The notes beneath the pieces were generated by a model, which was not told the origin of the DNA, searched no databases, and worked only from the letters and a program-made list of their open reading frames with translations. A program made the position numbers and the translations under genes. Shown in pieces: positions 38,326 to 48,719 of a DNA stretch of 64,000 nucleotides. The DNA is from an uncultured Prochlorococcus sp. (GTDB taxonomy: Bacteria; Cyanobacteriota; Cyanobacteriia; PCC-6307; Cyanobiaceae), in assembly GCA_902538225.1 (NCBI GenBank), contig CACBEF010000003.1:62001-126000 (forward strand). Reading direction: 5' to 3'. Each line of letters begins with the position of its first letter. Within the stretch, counting starts at the first letter, position 1.

Positions 38326-39169
38326 AAATTAAAAATTCAAAGAATCTAACATTATCAATTTAATCTTTAATTTATCAAAATATTATTTATTTACTAAATA
38401 GGATCAAATAAATTCATATCATTTGAATCTTGTTTTGAAATCTCATCTTGATTTGGTAATGAACAGAATCCGTCTTTGCAAATCATCTTTTCTTTTGCAA
38501 TACCGTCAGTTTTTGAGAATATGTTTTTGTTATTGTTATTTGAAGATTCTTTCAGCATTAATATAAAAAAATTAAATCCAATATTAAATTAATAACTCAA
38601 TTTATTTTTATAAGCAACAAAATTAATATTAATTATTTATTTACTTTTTTTGATTTGGCAAGTCTCTCCAAAACAGCGCCATTATGTAAATGAATAAAGA
38701 TATAGAACAAATATAAAGTAAAGAATTTAGATGCATTTTTATTTATTAAAGTAATAACAAAGAAGTCCTATCATAAAAATGGGATTTCAACAGATTGGTA
38801 AATTTTTGACTTAGCAATAAAACAAATTCTAGTATTTATTTAAGTTTTTTATGCCTTCCCCAAACTTTGAGAAGGAAAATTTTTTAAATTTTTGGAATAT
38901 ATCTATTTAGTTAGTAAAACTTATAAATCTAAGAGTTTTATAAAACTAATCAAATTCTACATTTTTGAATATTTATTGTATTTCACGATCTATCCTTATT
39001 TATTTCTGTTAGAGCTTTTCTCCCTTCCTTAAGGGTTCTTAAGACGAGCCAGGTTAGAGAGGAAATAATAAGGATGGTAAGTGTAATTAGAGAAATATGA
39101 GTTGTATCAATATTGTTCTCCAATTCAATTAAATTCCTTATGAGTCTTTAATTCAAAAAATTCAAAAAT

Positions 39170-39352
39170 TCAAACGTCTGATCTAGAGTAAGCAGGTATT
39201 AGCATTCCACCATCTTGATCGTCATTATTATCATCATCAAACCCACCCCCCAGAAGTAATTCAATAATTACAAGTACAGCTACTGGATAAAGGCACCATA
39301 ATATCGCAGTAAATGGGCTTACGGAGGAAGAAGCTGAATAAAATTCTGTCAT
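39170..39352 (-). CDS. Single-TM protein with Asp-rich DDDNNDDQDGG tail
   Basis: ORF 60 aa. Confidence 0.55.
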   Translation of the reverse strand: MTEFYSASSSVSPFTAILWCLYPVAVLVIIELLLGGGFDDDNNDDQDGGMLIPAYSRSDV

Positions 39353-39585
39353 AAATTAATATTAATCTAAAGAAACAACAATTGTGGATCCTCTGGGTAG
39401 TGTTTTATTCAATATTTCTATAAATATTTTTCAAAAACTTTTCTCTTTAGCACGAATAGATCTTTGGTATGTATTGATATTTTTATTCTTAAAATCAATT
39501 TGAATAATTATTTTTTTAAACCTACTGAGAAACTAATAATGACATAATGAATCGCGCGATTGTTATTTTTTATACTTAACAATAA

Positions 39586-39768
39586 TTGTACAATTTTGAT
39601 TCAAAAACTATTATTTATCTTGATTTTATAAATTCTATGTTTTCTTTCACTTTTGATCCTTTGGCTGCGATATTTGGTATATCAGGAATTGTAGGCTTCT
39701 TTTTCTTCGTTTCTGCTGCTAAGGGAACTTCCAGTATCAATACAAAACCAAAAAATGAATTAGATTAG
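39586..39768 (+). CDS. Small membrane protein
   Basis: ORF 60 aa with one TM. Confidence 0.4.
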   Translation: MYNFDSKTIIYLDFINSMFSFTFDPLAAIFGISGIVGFFFFVSAAKGTSSINTKPKNELD

Positions 39769-39832
39769 AACTTATTGCCTCAGAAAACTAAATTGAAATT
39801 TTAAATTTAGTATTTAAAAGGCTTTTTAATTA

Positions 39833-40003
39833 TTACTTATTCCATTGTTTAGAAATAAATTCAAGAAAATCTTTTAGATCCTCTTCAGGACAATTTGTTT
39901 GTTTTTGTAAATCAATGCAAATTTGCTTAATATTTTCAAAGGCCTTTTTTACTATTTCGTTTTTTTCAATAACCTCAAAATATTCTTGATCAGTAAAAGG
40001 CAT
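39833..40003 (-). CDS. Small hypothetical protein, 56 aa
   Basis: MPFTDQEYFEVIEKNEIVKKAFENIKQICIDLQKQTNCPEEDLKDFLEFISKQWNK. Confidence 0.55.
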   Translation of the reverse strand: MPFTDQEYFEVIEKNEIVKKAFENIKQICIDLQKQTNCPEEDLKDFLEFISKQWNK

Positions 40004-40094
40004 AATATTAGTTTCCTTCTTGAAAATTATTTATTAACCATATTTTATCTACATTGACTTAACAGTAAAGAAGAAAAAATCTTTTTTCTTAAAT

Positions 40095-40370
40095 TTAGCT
40101 ACCCAATCGATAATGTTTTTTAATACTTTTGGTTACTTCCCATTCGCAGTTAAGTCCAGCAGGAAACTCAACTAGATCTCCAGCTTTAATCACGTAAATG
40201 TCACCGTTTTGGGTACTTATTTTCGCTTGACCTTCAATAATTAAGCAAATTTCCTTATCATCGTAATTCCATTGAAATTTGCTTGGCTCACATTCCCAAA
40301 TAGGCCAACTTTTTATTCCATACTGAATTATTACGCTTGCACTACAGGGGGAAGTTATTAGAACTTTCAC
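40095..40370 (-). CDS. Cupin-fold protein (DUF861-like)
   Basis: WPIWECEPSKFQWNYDDKEICLIIEGQAKI...GDLVEFPAGLNCEWEV. Confidence 0.85.
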   Translation of the reverse strand: MKVLITSPCSASVIIQYGIKSWPIWECEPSKFQWNYDDKEICLIIEGQAKISTQNGDIYVIKAGDLVEFPAGLNCEWEVTKSIKKHYRLGS

Positions 40371-40488
40371 GAAATAGTTCGGATGTTTTTTTCATTTTAC
40401 AAATAAAAGAAATATTTATTTTCGAGAATGTGTATTTCTTTACTGTCTTTTAATTTTTTTCGTTTATCATAAAAAAAATTTCTAATTT

Positions 40489-40623
40489 ATGGATGAGCTT
40501 TCTGTATTGTCAATTTCGCTATCTGTAGCTTCTTTAGGAATATTTTTTTTATTTTTCGCTTCAAATGATGACGATGACCAAGATGGAGGTAAGTTGATTA
40601 AATCATTAGAAAGAATTAATTAA
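40489..40623 (+). CDS. Single-TM micro-protein with DDDDQDGG tail, 44 aa
   Basis: MDELSVLSISLSVASLGIFFLFFASNDDDDQDGGKLIKSLERIN; not in ORF track. Confidence 0.6.
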   Translation: MDELSVLSISLSVASLGIFFLFFASNDDDDQDGGKLIKSLERIN

Positions 40624-40819
40624 TTCCAAGTAAATAAAACATTTAGTAGAGATTTATAACCTATAAAGCCTGCATAAATGCAGCTTAAAAAAATAACATA
40701 AACTTCCAATGTGCCGAGTCTTTTTTTCTTTAATGTTTTCATTGTTTTGAGTGTTTATAGGCTAATTTTATTTAATTTGATTTTTATTAACATGAGTATT
40801 TTTTACATTAACTCAGAGA

Positions 40820-41692
40820 TTAAAGAATTATTAATGTCAAGCCAAAAAATAAAAAACAAGTAAAAAATATTATTTTTTTGGTAATTTCTCTTTCCTCAGT
40901 CTTAGCATAAAATAAGGAAATTACTGGAGATATACTTAATAAAGCCCATCCTACCCCTATGGGAAGGGTTTTAAATACAACTTGTTGTAGAAATATTCCT
41001 ACATTTGTTCCAAGAAGTATTGAAATAAAAAATCTTTTTTGTTGTTTTTTGTCTATGTTTTTTAAGAAAAAATTAATCTTAAATCCTTTTAGACTAATTA
41101 AAAAAATTATTGAACCTAATAATCTTATTTCAGTTGTAAGGAAAGGAGATAAATTGCTTTGAAGGAAAACAATCCTTGATAAAAGACCTCCAAGAACAGC
41201 ACATAAAACTGATAAAAAAGGAAAAGCAAAAATCTTAAAGTTATTTTTTTCTGAGAAAGAGGAGTTTTCCTCTTTAAAATCGTTACCTTTTCTGAGAATT
41301 ATGAATAGCGAAATTGTTACTATAATTATTCCAACCCATGATTTAGTTGTTAAATTTTCATTAATAAAAAATTCTCCTGATAAAGCTGCCAATAACGGAG
41401 AAAGAGTTTCTATAGATAAAGTTTTTCTTGTGCCAATTGTTTGAAGTGACTTTAAATAGAAAGTATCACCTAAACCAATACCTATTATTCCACTAATGAG
41501 TAGGATAAATATGTTTTTTAATTCAGTTGTAGAACTTAGATTGATAAAAGCAGGTATAAAAATTAAAAAAGCTATTATATTTTTTATTAAATTAATATCT
41601 ATTGATTTATATTTTTGAGTTTGCGAGCGCCAAATAAAGCACGCATATGTCCAAGATGTAGCAGCTCCAAAAGCAGAAAGGATTCCAATCAA
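40820..41692 (-). CDS. EamA/DMT family transporter
   Basis: 290 aa, about 10 TM; DTFYLKSLQTIGTRKTLSIETLSPLLAALSGEFFINENL. Confidence 0.85.
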   Translation of the reverse strand: MIGILSAFGAATSWTYACFIWRSQTQKYKSIDINLIKNIIAFLIFIPAFINLSSTTELKNIFILLISGIIGIGLGDTFYLKSLQTIGTRKTLSIETLSPLLAALSGEFFINENLTTKSWVGIIIVTISLFIILRKGNDFKEENSSFSEKNNFKIFAFPFLSVLCAVLGGLLSRIVFLQSNLSPFLTTEIRLLGSIIFLISLKGFKINFFLKNIDKKQQKRFFISILLGTNVGIFLQQVVFKTLPIGVGWALLSISPVISLFYAKTEEREITKKIIFFTCFLFFGLTLIIL

Positions 41693-41831
41693 AACGAATA
41701 ATTTTTAAAAATTTTATTTTATAAATTGAGTAAATGCTAAAAAGAATACATAAATAAGAATCAAAATTCCCGGTAAGTACTGAATTAGTGATTTGAAATT
41801 ATTTTTTTTCATGTTTCTAAAATAGTTTATT

Positions 41832-42068
41832 TTAAACAGTTTTTTTATTAGTAGGGTACAAACTCTCTAACTTCTTTCTTCTTTGAACTTTCGCATCAAT
41901 TCTTTCTTCTTTTTCTTTTTTCTTGATCTCATCATTTATCTTATTTTGTCTATATCCAAACCAAAGTAGAACCCAAATAACAGAAGTTATTAAAAGAAGA
42001 GCAGTATATTGACCAGTCATAGGAAAACTGGCCTCAGAATATTTAACGTAAGAAAATAACAAACTCAT
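41832..42068 (-). CDS. Small membrane protein
   Basis: ORF 78 aa. Confidence 0.6.
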   Translation of the reverse strand: MSLLFSYVKYSEASFPMTGQYTALLLITSVIWVLLWFGYRQNKINDEIKKKEKEERIDAKVQRRKKLESLYPTNKKTV

Positions 42069-42253
42069 TTAATTAACTTAAAGCATAAAAATAACGACTG
42101 TGTTGATTTTTCTAGAAATTTAAAAATTAGCAAATCGTAGCTATTTATTATGTAGTTTTAAAGTTTTATATTTATTTTTTTATGGTTTTTGGACTAATTT
42201 TTCTTTATAACTACTTGCTATTATCAGATTGAAGCATATTAAATAATAAGTTT

Positions 42254-43498
42254 TTGGAACCTTTTGATTTAGCAGTTGTTGGAGGCGGTGCAGCCGGTTT
42301 TATGACAGCAATAACTGCTGCTGAAAATGGAGTAAAAAGCATAATAATTCTTGAAGGCACTTCAAAACTTATGGAGAAAGTAAGGATTAGTGGAGGGGGA
42401 AGATGTAACGTCACGAATGCGACATGGATACCGAATGAACTAATTGAGAATTACCCCAGAGGTGGAATTCAGCTCTTGGAATCATTTAATCGTTTTGCTG
42501 CTGGAGATGTATACGATTGGTTTGAGAAAAAAGGTTTAAAATTAAAAATTGAGGAAGATCTAAGAGTATTCCCAGTGTCTAATTCTTCTTCAGATGTTAT
42601 TGATTGTTTGAGAAAAAGTGCTTTATCAAAAAACGTAGAGATACTAACAAAATTTTTTGTAAAAGAAATTGTAAAAACTCCAGATAATATATTCAATATT
42701 TTTAGTCTTAAAAAAGCAAAGGTAACTGCAAAAAATATTATTCTTTCAACTGGAGGTAATCCAAGCGGATATAAATTAGCTCAAAATCTTGGACACACCA
42801 TTGTTAAACCTGTACCATCGCTTTTTACTTTTTCCACAAAAGAACCAAATTTGGATGAATGTAGTGGGGTATCGATAAGGGGCATAGATATAGAAATTAA
42901 TTTAAACAATAAGAATTTTCAAAATAGAGGCGATTTACTAATAACGCATTGGGGGTTTAGTGGGCCAGCAGTATTAAAACTTTCATCAATTGCAGCAAGG
43001 GAACTTTATAGCCAAAAATATAAATTTAATTTAATCATTAAATGGTCTTCTTTAAGTTATGTGGAGTTAAAAGAAAAAATTAATTATTTAAGATTAAATA
43101 AAGGCAATGTGAATCTTATTAATAGTAGACCTGTTCCACTATTAACAAAAAGATTATGGATTTTTTTATTAAAGAAAATAGGTATTGATAAAGAGAAAAA
43201 GTGGGCTGATTTACTGGCGGATGAAAGAAAGAAAATGATAAATACTCTAATGAGGGATAAATATATAATTTCGGGCAAAGGTCCATTTGGAGAAGAATTT
43301 GTTACTTCCGGAGGCGTAAAAATTAATGAGGTTAATTTTAAAAGTATGGAGAGCTTAATTTGTCCAGGGTTATTTTTTTCTGGAGAAGTTTTGGATGTTG
43401 ATGGGATCACCGGTGGATTTAATTTTCAACATTGTTGGACAAGTGGATGGATCGCTGGGATGGCAGTCTCAAAGTTAAATCAATCAATAATAAATTAA
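42254..43498 (+). CDS. HI0933/YhiN-like FAD flavoprotein
   Basis: DLAVVGGGAAGFMTAI, SGGGRCNVTN, DVDGITGGFNFQHCWTSGWIAG. Confidence 0.92.
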   Translation: MEPFDLAVVGGGAAGFMTAITAAENGVKSIIILEGTSKLMEKVRISGGGRCNVTNATWIPNELIENYPRGGIQLLESFNRFAAGDVYDWFEKKGLKLKIEEDLRVFPVSNSSSDVIDCLRKSALSKNVEILTKFFVKEIVKTPDNIFNIFSLKKAKVTAKNIILSTGGNPSGYKLAQNLGHTIVKPVPSLFTFSTKEPNLDECSGVSIRGIDIEINLNNKNFQNRGDLLITHWGFSGPAVLKLSSIAARELYSQKYKFNLIIKWSSLSYVELKEKINYLRLNKGNVNLINSRPVPLLTKRLWIFLLKKIGIDKEKKWADLLADERKKMINTLMRDKYIISGKGPFGEEFVTSGGVKINEVNFKSMESLICPGLFFSGEVLDVDGITGGFNFQHCWTSGWIAGMAVSKLNQSIIN

Positions 43499-43617
43499 TA
43501 AGTAATAAATCAGTAAGTAACAATTCAATAAGTTTATCTTTTTTTTATTAAGTATTAGACGGAAAAAGTTTTTTAGAGAAACTTTAATTTTAAAGTTTTA
43601 ATTATTGGTGAAGATTA

Positions 43618-44367
43618 ATGCAGAATCTTGTATCAAAAAAAGAAGAAGAGGAAAGAAGATTAAAAGCTTTAGCAGAATATAGGATTTTGGGAACCAAGCC
43701 AGAATCATGTTATGACGATATTACAAAAATTGCTGCTACAACCTGTAATGTGCCTATTTCTTTAATGACATTGGTAGACAAAGATAAACAATGGTTTAAA
43801 TCCAAAATAGGTCTTCAAATATCAGAAACTAGAAGAGATTGGTCTTTTTGTACCCATGCAATAAAAGAAAATAGTCCATTAATTATTCATGATGCTTTAC
43901 AAGATGAAAGGTTTATAAATAATCCATTGGTAACAGGAGACCCTAAGATTCGTTTTTATGCAGGTTTTCCCCTTAGAAATAGTGATGGTAATAAACTTGG
44001 AACTCTTTGTGTAATAGACAGAAAGCCAGGAAATCTAACTACACAACAATTCAATATTATGGAATTATTATCCAAGCAAATAGTTTCATTTTTAGAGCTT
44101 AGAAAAAAGTCATTGAACTTGCTAGATGCGTTGTCTAACTTGCATAAACAGGAAGGTATTTTATCTGTCTGTTCATATTGCAGAGAAGTGAAAAATAAGG
44201 AGGGCGATTGGATGCATTTAGAAAAATATCTTTCGAAAATTAGTGATATTAGATTCAGTCATGGGGTTTGTGATAATTGTATGGAAAAATATTTCCCAGA
44301 TGTAATCGAAGTATGGAATAAAAAGGATTTCTTTGAAGATGGTCAAAAAAGGTTTTTAGAGTCCTAG
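43618..44367 (+). CDS. GAF domain protein with C-terminal Cys motif
   Basis: GAF sensor region; CSYCREV...SHGVCDNCMEKYFP. Confidence 0.85.
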   Translation: MQNLVSKKEEEERRLKALAEYRILGTKPESCYDDITKIAATTCNVPISLMTLVDKDKQWFKSKIGLQISETRRDWSFCTHAIKENSPLIIHDALQDERFINNPLVTGDPKIRFYAGFPLRNSDGNKLGTLCVIDRKPGNLTTQQFNIMELLSKQIVSFLELRKKSLNLLDALSNLHKQEGILSVCSYCREVKNKEGDWMHLEKYLSKISDIRFSHGVCDNCMEKYFPDVIEVWNKKDFFEDGQKRFLES

Positions 44368-44455
44368 ATTCAATACCTGACTTTTTATTGTTTAATTTAT
44401 TTTCTAAACAAATTCTTTATTTGGTGGTTAGTATTGTATAAATTTTGACTAGAAA

Positions 44456-44941
44456 ATGTTATTAGGAACTTTATTGACAGGTGAAATTGCTAAAAGTGCA
44501 TTAGTAGCATATGTTCATTATTTAGGAATAATATTGTGTTTCGGTTCTCTTTTGTTTGAAAGATTGACTCTCAAAGTAGGTCTTAATAGAAATGAGACGA
44601 TCTCAATGATAATTGCAGATGTGGTTTATGGTTTAGCAGGAGTTGCGATATTAGTTACTGGTATTTTGCGTGTTAAGTATTTTGGTCAAGGAGGTGATTT
44701 CTATACAGGAAATCCAGTGTTTTGGATAAAGGTTTCTCTTTATATTATTGTGGGATTACTTTCTTTATACCCAACAACAACCTATATCTTATGGGCCATT
44801 CCATTAAGTAAGAATAAATTACCTGAAATATCTGAAAATCTAGTCAAGAGGTTCAGACTAATCATTACTACTGAATTAGTGGGCTTTGCAACAATACCTT
44901 TGTTTGCCACTCTCATGGCTAGAGGTGTAGGTTTAGGTTGA
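44456..44941 (+). CDS. DUF2214 family membrane protein
   Basis: ORF 161 aa, 4 TM pattern. Confidence 0.75.
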   Translation: MLLGTLLTGEIAKSALVAYVHYLGIILCFGSLLFERLTLKVGLNRNETISMIIADVVYGLAGVAILVTGILRVKYFGQGGDFYTGNPVFWIKVSLYIIVGLLSLYPTTTYILWAIPLSKNKLPEISENLVKRFRLIITTELVGFATIPLFATLMARGVGLG

Positions 44942-45474
44942 ATAATTTATTTCTAGAAAGAAATTGTTTAATAAGTGCAAACAAACTATATAGATGGAGT
45001 TTAAGTTATAAGATTTCTAAATCTAAAAAAGAGATTATCTTTATTGGTTTAAATCCCTCATTATCGGATGAAGTTTTCTTGGACAACACAACAAAAAAGA
45101 TAATCAAAATTTCGAAAAACAATAATTACGGCAAAGTAAAATTAATAAATCTATTTGCTCTTATTTCAAGCAAACCAGAAAAACTTTTTAAACATAAAAA
45201 CCCTGTGGGCTATCTAAACAATAATCATATTTATAAAAACTTAAAACACTGGTCTGAAAGTAAAAATTGTGATTTATGGTTAGGTTGGGGTAACAAAGGT
45301 AAATTTCTAAATAGAAATAAAAGAATATCAAAAAAAATAATGCAATATAACTCAATTAGGAAAAATAATTTTGATAATACTCTTGGACCGCTTTTAATTA
45401 AGAAAACAATCAAAGATAATCCAATACACCCTCTATATTGTTCTGATTATTCCATCCTGCAATCTTATTTTTAG
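44938..45474 (+). CDS. DUF1643 family protein
   Basis: RWSLSYK...IIFIGLNPSLSDEVFLDNTTKKI. Confidence 0.8.
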   Translation: MNNLFLERNCLISANKLYRWSLSYKISKSKKEIIFIGLNPSLSDEVFLDNTTKKIIKISKNNNYGKVKLINLFALISSKPEKLFKHKNPVGYLNNNHIYKNLKHWSESKNCDLWLGWGNKGKFLNRNKRISKKIMQYNSIRKNNFDNTLGPLLIKKTIKDNPIHPLYCSDYSILQSYF

Positions 45475-45556
45475 GTAGTAAGGCTCAAATGCAAACCAGT
45501 ATTTTTAGCTAATCCATTAAATATGTGTTAATTTCTATTTGTTAAGTTAACCTAAT

Positions 45557-45685
45557 ATGAAAATTTCAAAGCAATTAAATAAACTAAAAAACTTGAATGT
45601 TGAGGCAGAAAAATGTTCTACAAGAGAAGAAGCAAAAAAAATAATTAATAAAGCAAATAAAGCACAAAGTAAAATCAACAAATAA
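45557..45685 (+). CDS. Small basic protein, 42 aa
   Basis: MKISKQLNKLKNLNVEAEKCSTREEAKKIINKANKAQSKINK. Confidence 0.45.
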   Translation: MKISKQLNKLKNLNVEAEKCSTREEAKKIINKANKAQSKINK

Positions 45686-45772
45686 ATAAAAAGTAATTTC
45701 ACTTATTCATAAATTATAATTTTCAAAAATATTTAATTTACACAAATACACCATATTTATTTCTTAGTATTT

Positions 45773-46504
45773 ATGTCTTTGAAAATAATTAAAATAAGGA
45801 AATCGCACGAAAGATTTAGATCGACTAGAGAATGGCTAAATTCGATGCATTCATTTTCTTTCGCAGAGCATAGAGATCCAAAATGGGATAATTTTGGGAA
45901 AATTAGAGTTATAAACGAAGATATTATTTCTCCTAATGCAGGATTTAATACCCATTCTCATGCAAATATGGAAATAATTACTGTCGTAACAAAAGGAGCA
46001 ATAACTCATAGAGACTCTTTAAACAATCTTGGAAAAATTCACAAAGATGAAGTACAAGTTATGTCTGCAGGTACTGGAATCTCTCATAGCGAGAAGAATG
46101 AAGAAAATGAGAACTGTAAGTTGTTCCAGATTTGGATATACCCTCAAAAAGAAAATATCAAACCTCGATATGATCAAATTTCTTTAAATGAAAAGTTTTG
46201 GGACAATCTTATTTTTAATTACAAAGACGGTAAAAATAATAAGCTTTTTCTAAATCAAAGTATCTCTTTATGGCGTTGTAAATATAAGCCAATTAAAGAA
46301 AAAAAATTGCCATTAAAAATCGATAAATATAATTGGATACAAATAATAGAAGGTAATCTTTTATTAAAAAGTAACGACTCTAATTCAAATATATTTCTCG
46401 AATCTGGAGATGGTTTGGGTTTTGAAGTTAATTATTATGATGATGTTTCTATAGATACTGAAAAAGATTTAGATTTTCTCTTATTTTCGATGCCTTCCTT
46501 ATAG
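45773..46504 (+). CDS. Pirin family protein
   Basis: FAEHRDPKWDNFG, HSHANMEIITVVTKGAITHRDSL, MSAGTGISHSEKN. Confidence 0.92.
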   Translation: MSLKIIKIRKSHERFRSTREWLNSMHSFSFAEHRDPKWDNFGKIRVINEDIISPNAGFNTHSHANMEIITVVTKGAITHRDSLNNLGKIHKDEVQVMSAGTGISHSEKNEENENCKLFQIWIYPQKENIKPRYDQISLNEKFWDNLIFNYKDGKNNKLFLNQSISLWRCKYKPIKEKKLPLKIDKYNWIQIIEGNLLLKSNDSNSNIFLESGDGLGFEVNYYDDVSIDTEKDLDFLLFSMPSL

Positions 46505-46515
46505 TTGATCTGTTA

Positions 46516-46830
46516 TTACCCATCAACTCCTTTATTAAATGCATTTAAGGCTTGCAAAGCCATGTTAAGATGAACTTCCATAGCACCAAGAGCAATTAAA
46601 GAATTTGGTGATTTATCTTTTAGTAAATTCTCTTTTCTTTTTGATAACTTATTAACTAGCTTCTTAGTTGAAGCTTCCCAATTGTTTATTAATTCTTCAA
46701 ATTCTCTTTTTTCGGGGCTTTCAATTTCTGCTAATTCATCAGAAAAATGAGAATCTTTTTGTGCCTTAAGCATCAAGTAACTTAATTTTTTATGACTTAT
46801 TGCTTGAGGTAAATTGTTAGATTCACTCAT
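46516..46830 (-). CDS. Conserved hypothetical protein
   Basis: ORF 104 aa. Confidence 0.6.
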   Translation of the reverse strand: MSESNNLPQAISHKKLSYLMLKAQKDSHFSDELAEIESPEKREFEELINNWEASTKKLVNKLSKRKENLLKDKSPNSLIALGAMEVHLNMALQALNAFNKGVDG

Positions 46831-46915
46831 TACTAGTGGTTAATTTATAGTTAAAATCTAACTAATTAAGTGAATATTTGCTAGGGGGAGACGGTTGTGA
46901 TGACCGACCTGAAAA

Positions 46916-48352
46916 TTACGAAATGATACTTGAACAAAAAATGGATTTATTAACCTTTAATTTTTCACTTATTAGTTTCTTGAAATAATCTCCACGCTCT
47001 TCATAATTTTTAAATTGATCAAAACTAGAGCATGAAGGTGAGAATAATAATGTTTCAACCCTATTATTCTGTAAATAATGAAAAACAAAATTTAAAAGCT
47101 CTTTTAGTTCTGAAAATTCAAAAATATTTTTTTTAAATCCTTCATTAATAAGTGCCATTTTTAGAACTTTTGAGCTTTCTCCAAAAAGGAAAACACATTT
47201 AACTTTTTTCTTTAAAACTTTTATCCACTCACTATATTCATTGCCTTTTAATCTACCCCCAGCAATAATTATTATTTGACCTTCAATTGAACTTATTCCC
47301 GCAATAGATGAATCAAAATTTGTAGCTTTACTATCATTAATTATTTCCAGATCATTATTTTTATAAATTGTTTCCATCCTATGGGGTAATTGTTTGTAAT
47401 TAGATAAAGAATCTTTAATCTTCTTTTCAGATAATCCAACTTTTCTTGCTGCTGCAATTACTAGTAAAAGATTTTGAAGATTATGCTTTCCTTTTAAAGA
47501 AAAATGTTCAAGTTTGAATAGTCTCTTTCCTCTCTCAACAATGAATGCTTGATCATCTATCCAATAATCGCATTGAATAAAATTTGATTTATCGAAACTA
47601 GTTGTTATCCAAACACCTTTTGATAGCGCACTGTAGTGATTTCTTAGGTTTTTATCGTCATAATTATAAATTCTAAAATCAGATTTTTCTAGCAAGCTTT
47701 TTTTTATGTTGAAATAGTTTTCAAGTGTTTTATGCCTTTCAAGATGATCTTCTGTGAAGGTTGTCCAGATTCCAATATTAGGTTTTACTTCTGGAGATAT
47801 TTCTATTTGATAACTGCTTAATTCAGCCACAACCCAATCAATTTTTTTGTATTTTTTGGAGTAAGCATATTTACATAAAGGTGTACCAATATTTCCAGCA
47901 AAAGGAGCATATAATCCAGTATCGCAGAGTATATGGCTTAGTAAATGAGTAACCGTAGTCTTGCCATTAGTTCCAGTAATACCTATCCAATTTGTGTCTT
48001 TTAAAATTTCCCATGCAACATTAATTTCTCCAATTATTTTAATTCCCCTTTTTTTTAATTCAATAATAGTTATGTGGTCATAAGGTATTGATGGACTTAC
48101 AACAACAGATTCAATCTCTTTCACAAAAGGTTGAATTTCTTCAAATACAAATTCTTTATTCAGAGAAACTAGTGTATTAAGCTCTTCTAATTCTGCTTTT
48201 CTTTCTAAGAATTCTATCCCATCTTTACTTTCCCAAACAATTACTCTCTTATTGATGCTTCTCAAATACTTGGCAGCCCAAAATCCAGATTTACCTAATC
48301 CAATTACAAGATTAATATTTTTTCTTTTACTTGAATGATTATTATCTATCAT
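46916..48352 (-). CDS. murD: UDP-N-acetylmuramoylalanine--D-glutamate ligase
   Basis: [33 protein letters not shown]. Confidence 0.95.
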   Translation of the reverse strand: MIDNNHSSKRKNINLVIGLGKSGFWAAKYLRSINKRVIVWESKDGIEFLERKAELEELNTLVSLNKEFVFEEIQPFVKEIESVVVSPSIPYDHITIIELKKRGIKIIGEINVAWEILKDTNWIGITGTNGKTTVTHLLSHILCDTGLYAPFAGNIGTPLCKYAYSKKYKKIDWVVAELSSYQIEISPEVKPNIGIWTTFTEDHLERHKTLENYFNIKKSLLEKSDFRIYNYDDKNLRNHYSALSKGVWITTSFDKSNFIQCDYWIDDQAFIVERGKRLFKLEHFSLKGKHNLQNLLLVIAAARKVGLSEKKIKDSLSNYKQLPHRMETIYKNNDLEIINDSKATNFDSSIAGISSIEGQIIIIAGGRLKGNEYSEWIKVLKKKVKCVFLFGESSKVLKMALINEGFKKNIFEFSELKELLNFVFHYLQNNRVETLLFSPSCSSFDQFKNYEERGDYFKKLISEKLKVNKSIFCSSIIS

Positions 48353-48452
48353 TAAATTTATAATTGCATTTATATTAATTGTGTTTAAGGGTTAATTCAA
48401 TCATGAGATCTTTCTTCAGTATTTATAGTATTCGCCAAAGAAAAGTTAATTA

Positions 48453-48719
48453 ATGGAAGATAATACTGCAAAATATTGGTTCTCTTGGTTTTATGAAAAG
48501 TGGGAGAAAAATGCTCCAGGTGAATTAATTGAACAGGGTTTAACTCCGTCTCAGATCGCTGAGCGCTTTGTAAATGAAAACCATGATAGTTTTATTCAAT
48601 TGTCAAAAAAAATTGATGAAAAAAATTATGATGCCTTAACAGAATTTATGAAACTCTCAGAGAGTGAATTACATATCTTGAAGTATTTTCTAAAGTTAGT
48701 AAAAATGAAAAATTTATAA
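48453..48719 (+). CDS. Hypothetical protein, paralog of 37663-37986
   Basis: ORF 88 aa; WFSWFYEKW...IAERFVNENHDSF...LTEFMKLSESELHIL. Confidence 0.65.
   Translation: MEDNTAKYWFSWFYEKWEKNAPGELIEQGLTPSQIAERFVNENHDSFIQLSKKIDEKNYDALTEFMKLSESELHILKYFLKLVKMKNL

Noticed and set aside
40959-41162. Plus-strand ORF, 67 aa
   Set aside because: Antisense to the EamA transporter gene.
42469-43410. Minus-strand ORFs inside the flavoprotein gene
   Set aside because: Shadow ORFs on the opposite strand of a conserved CDS.
46870-46915. GC-rich GGGGGAGACGGTTGTGATGACCGACC, possible tRNA or small RNA
   Set aside because: Only a short GGT/ACC stem; no cloverleaf, no terminator T-run.
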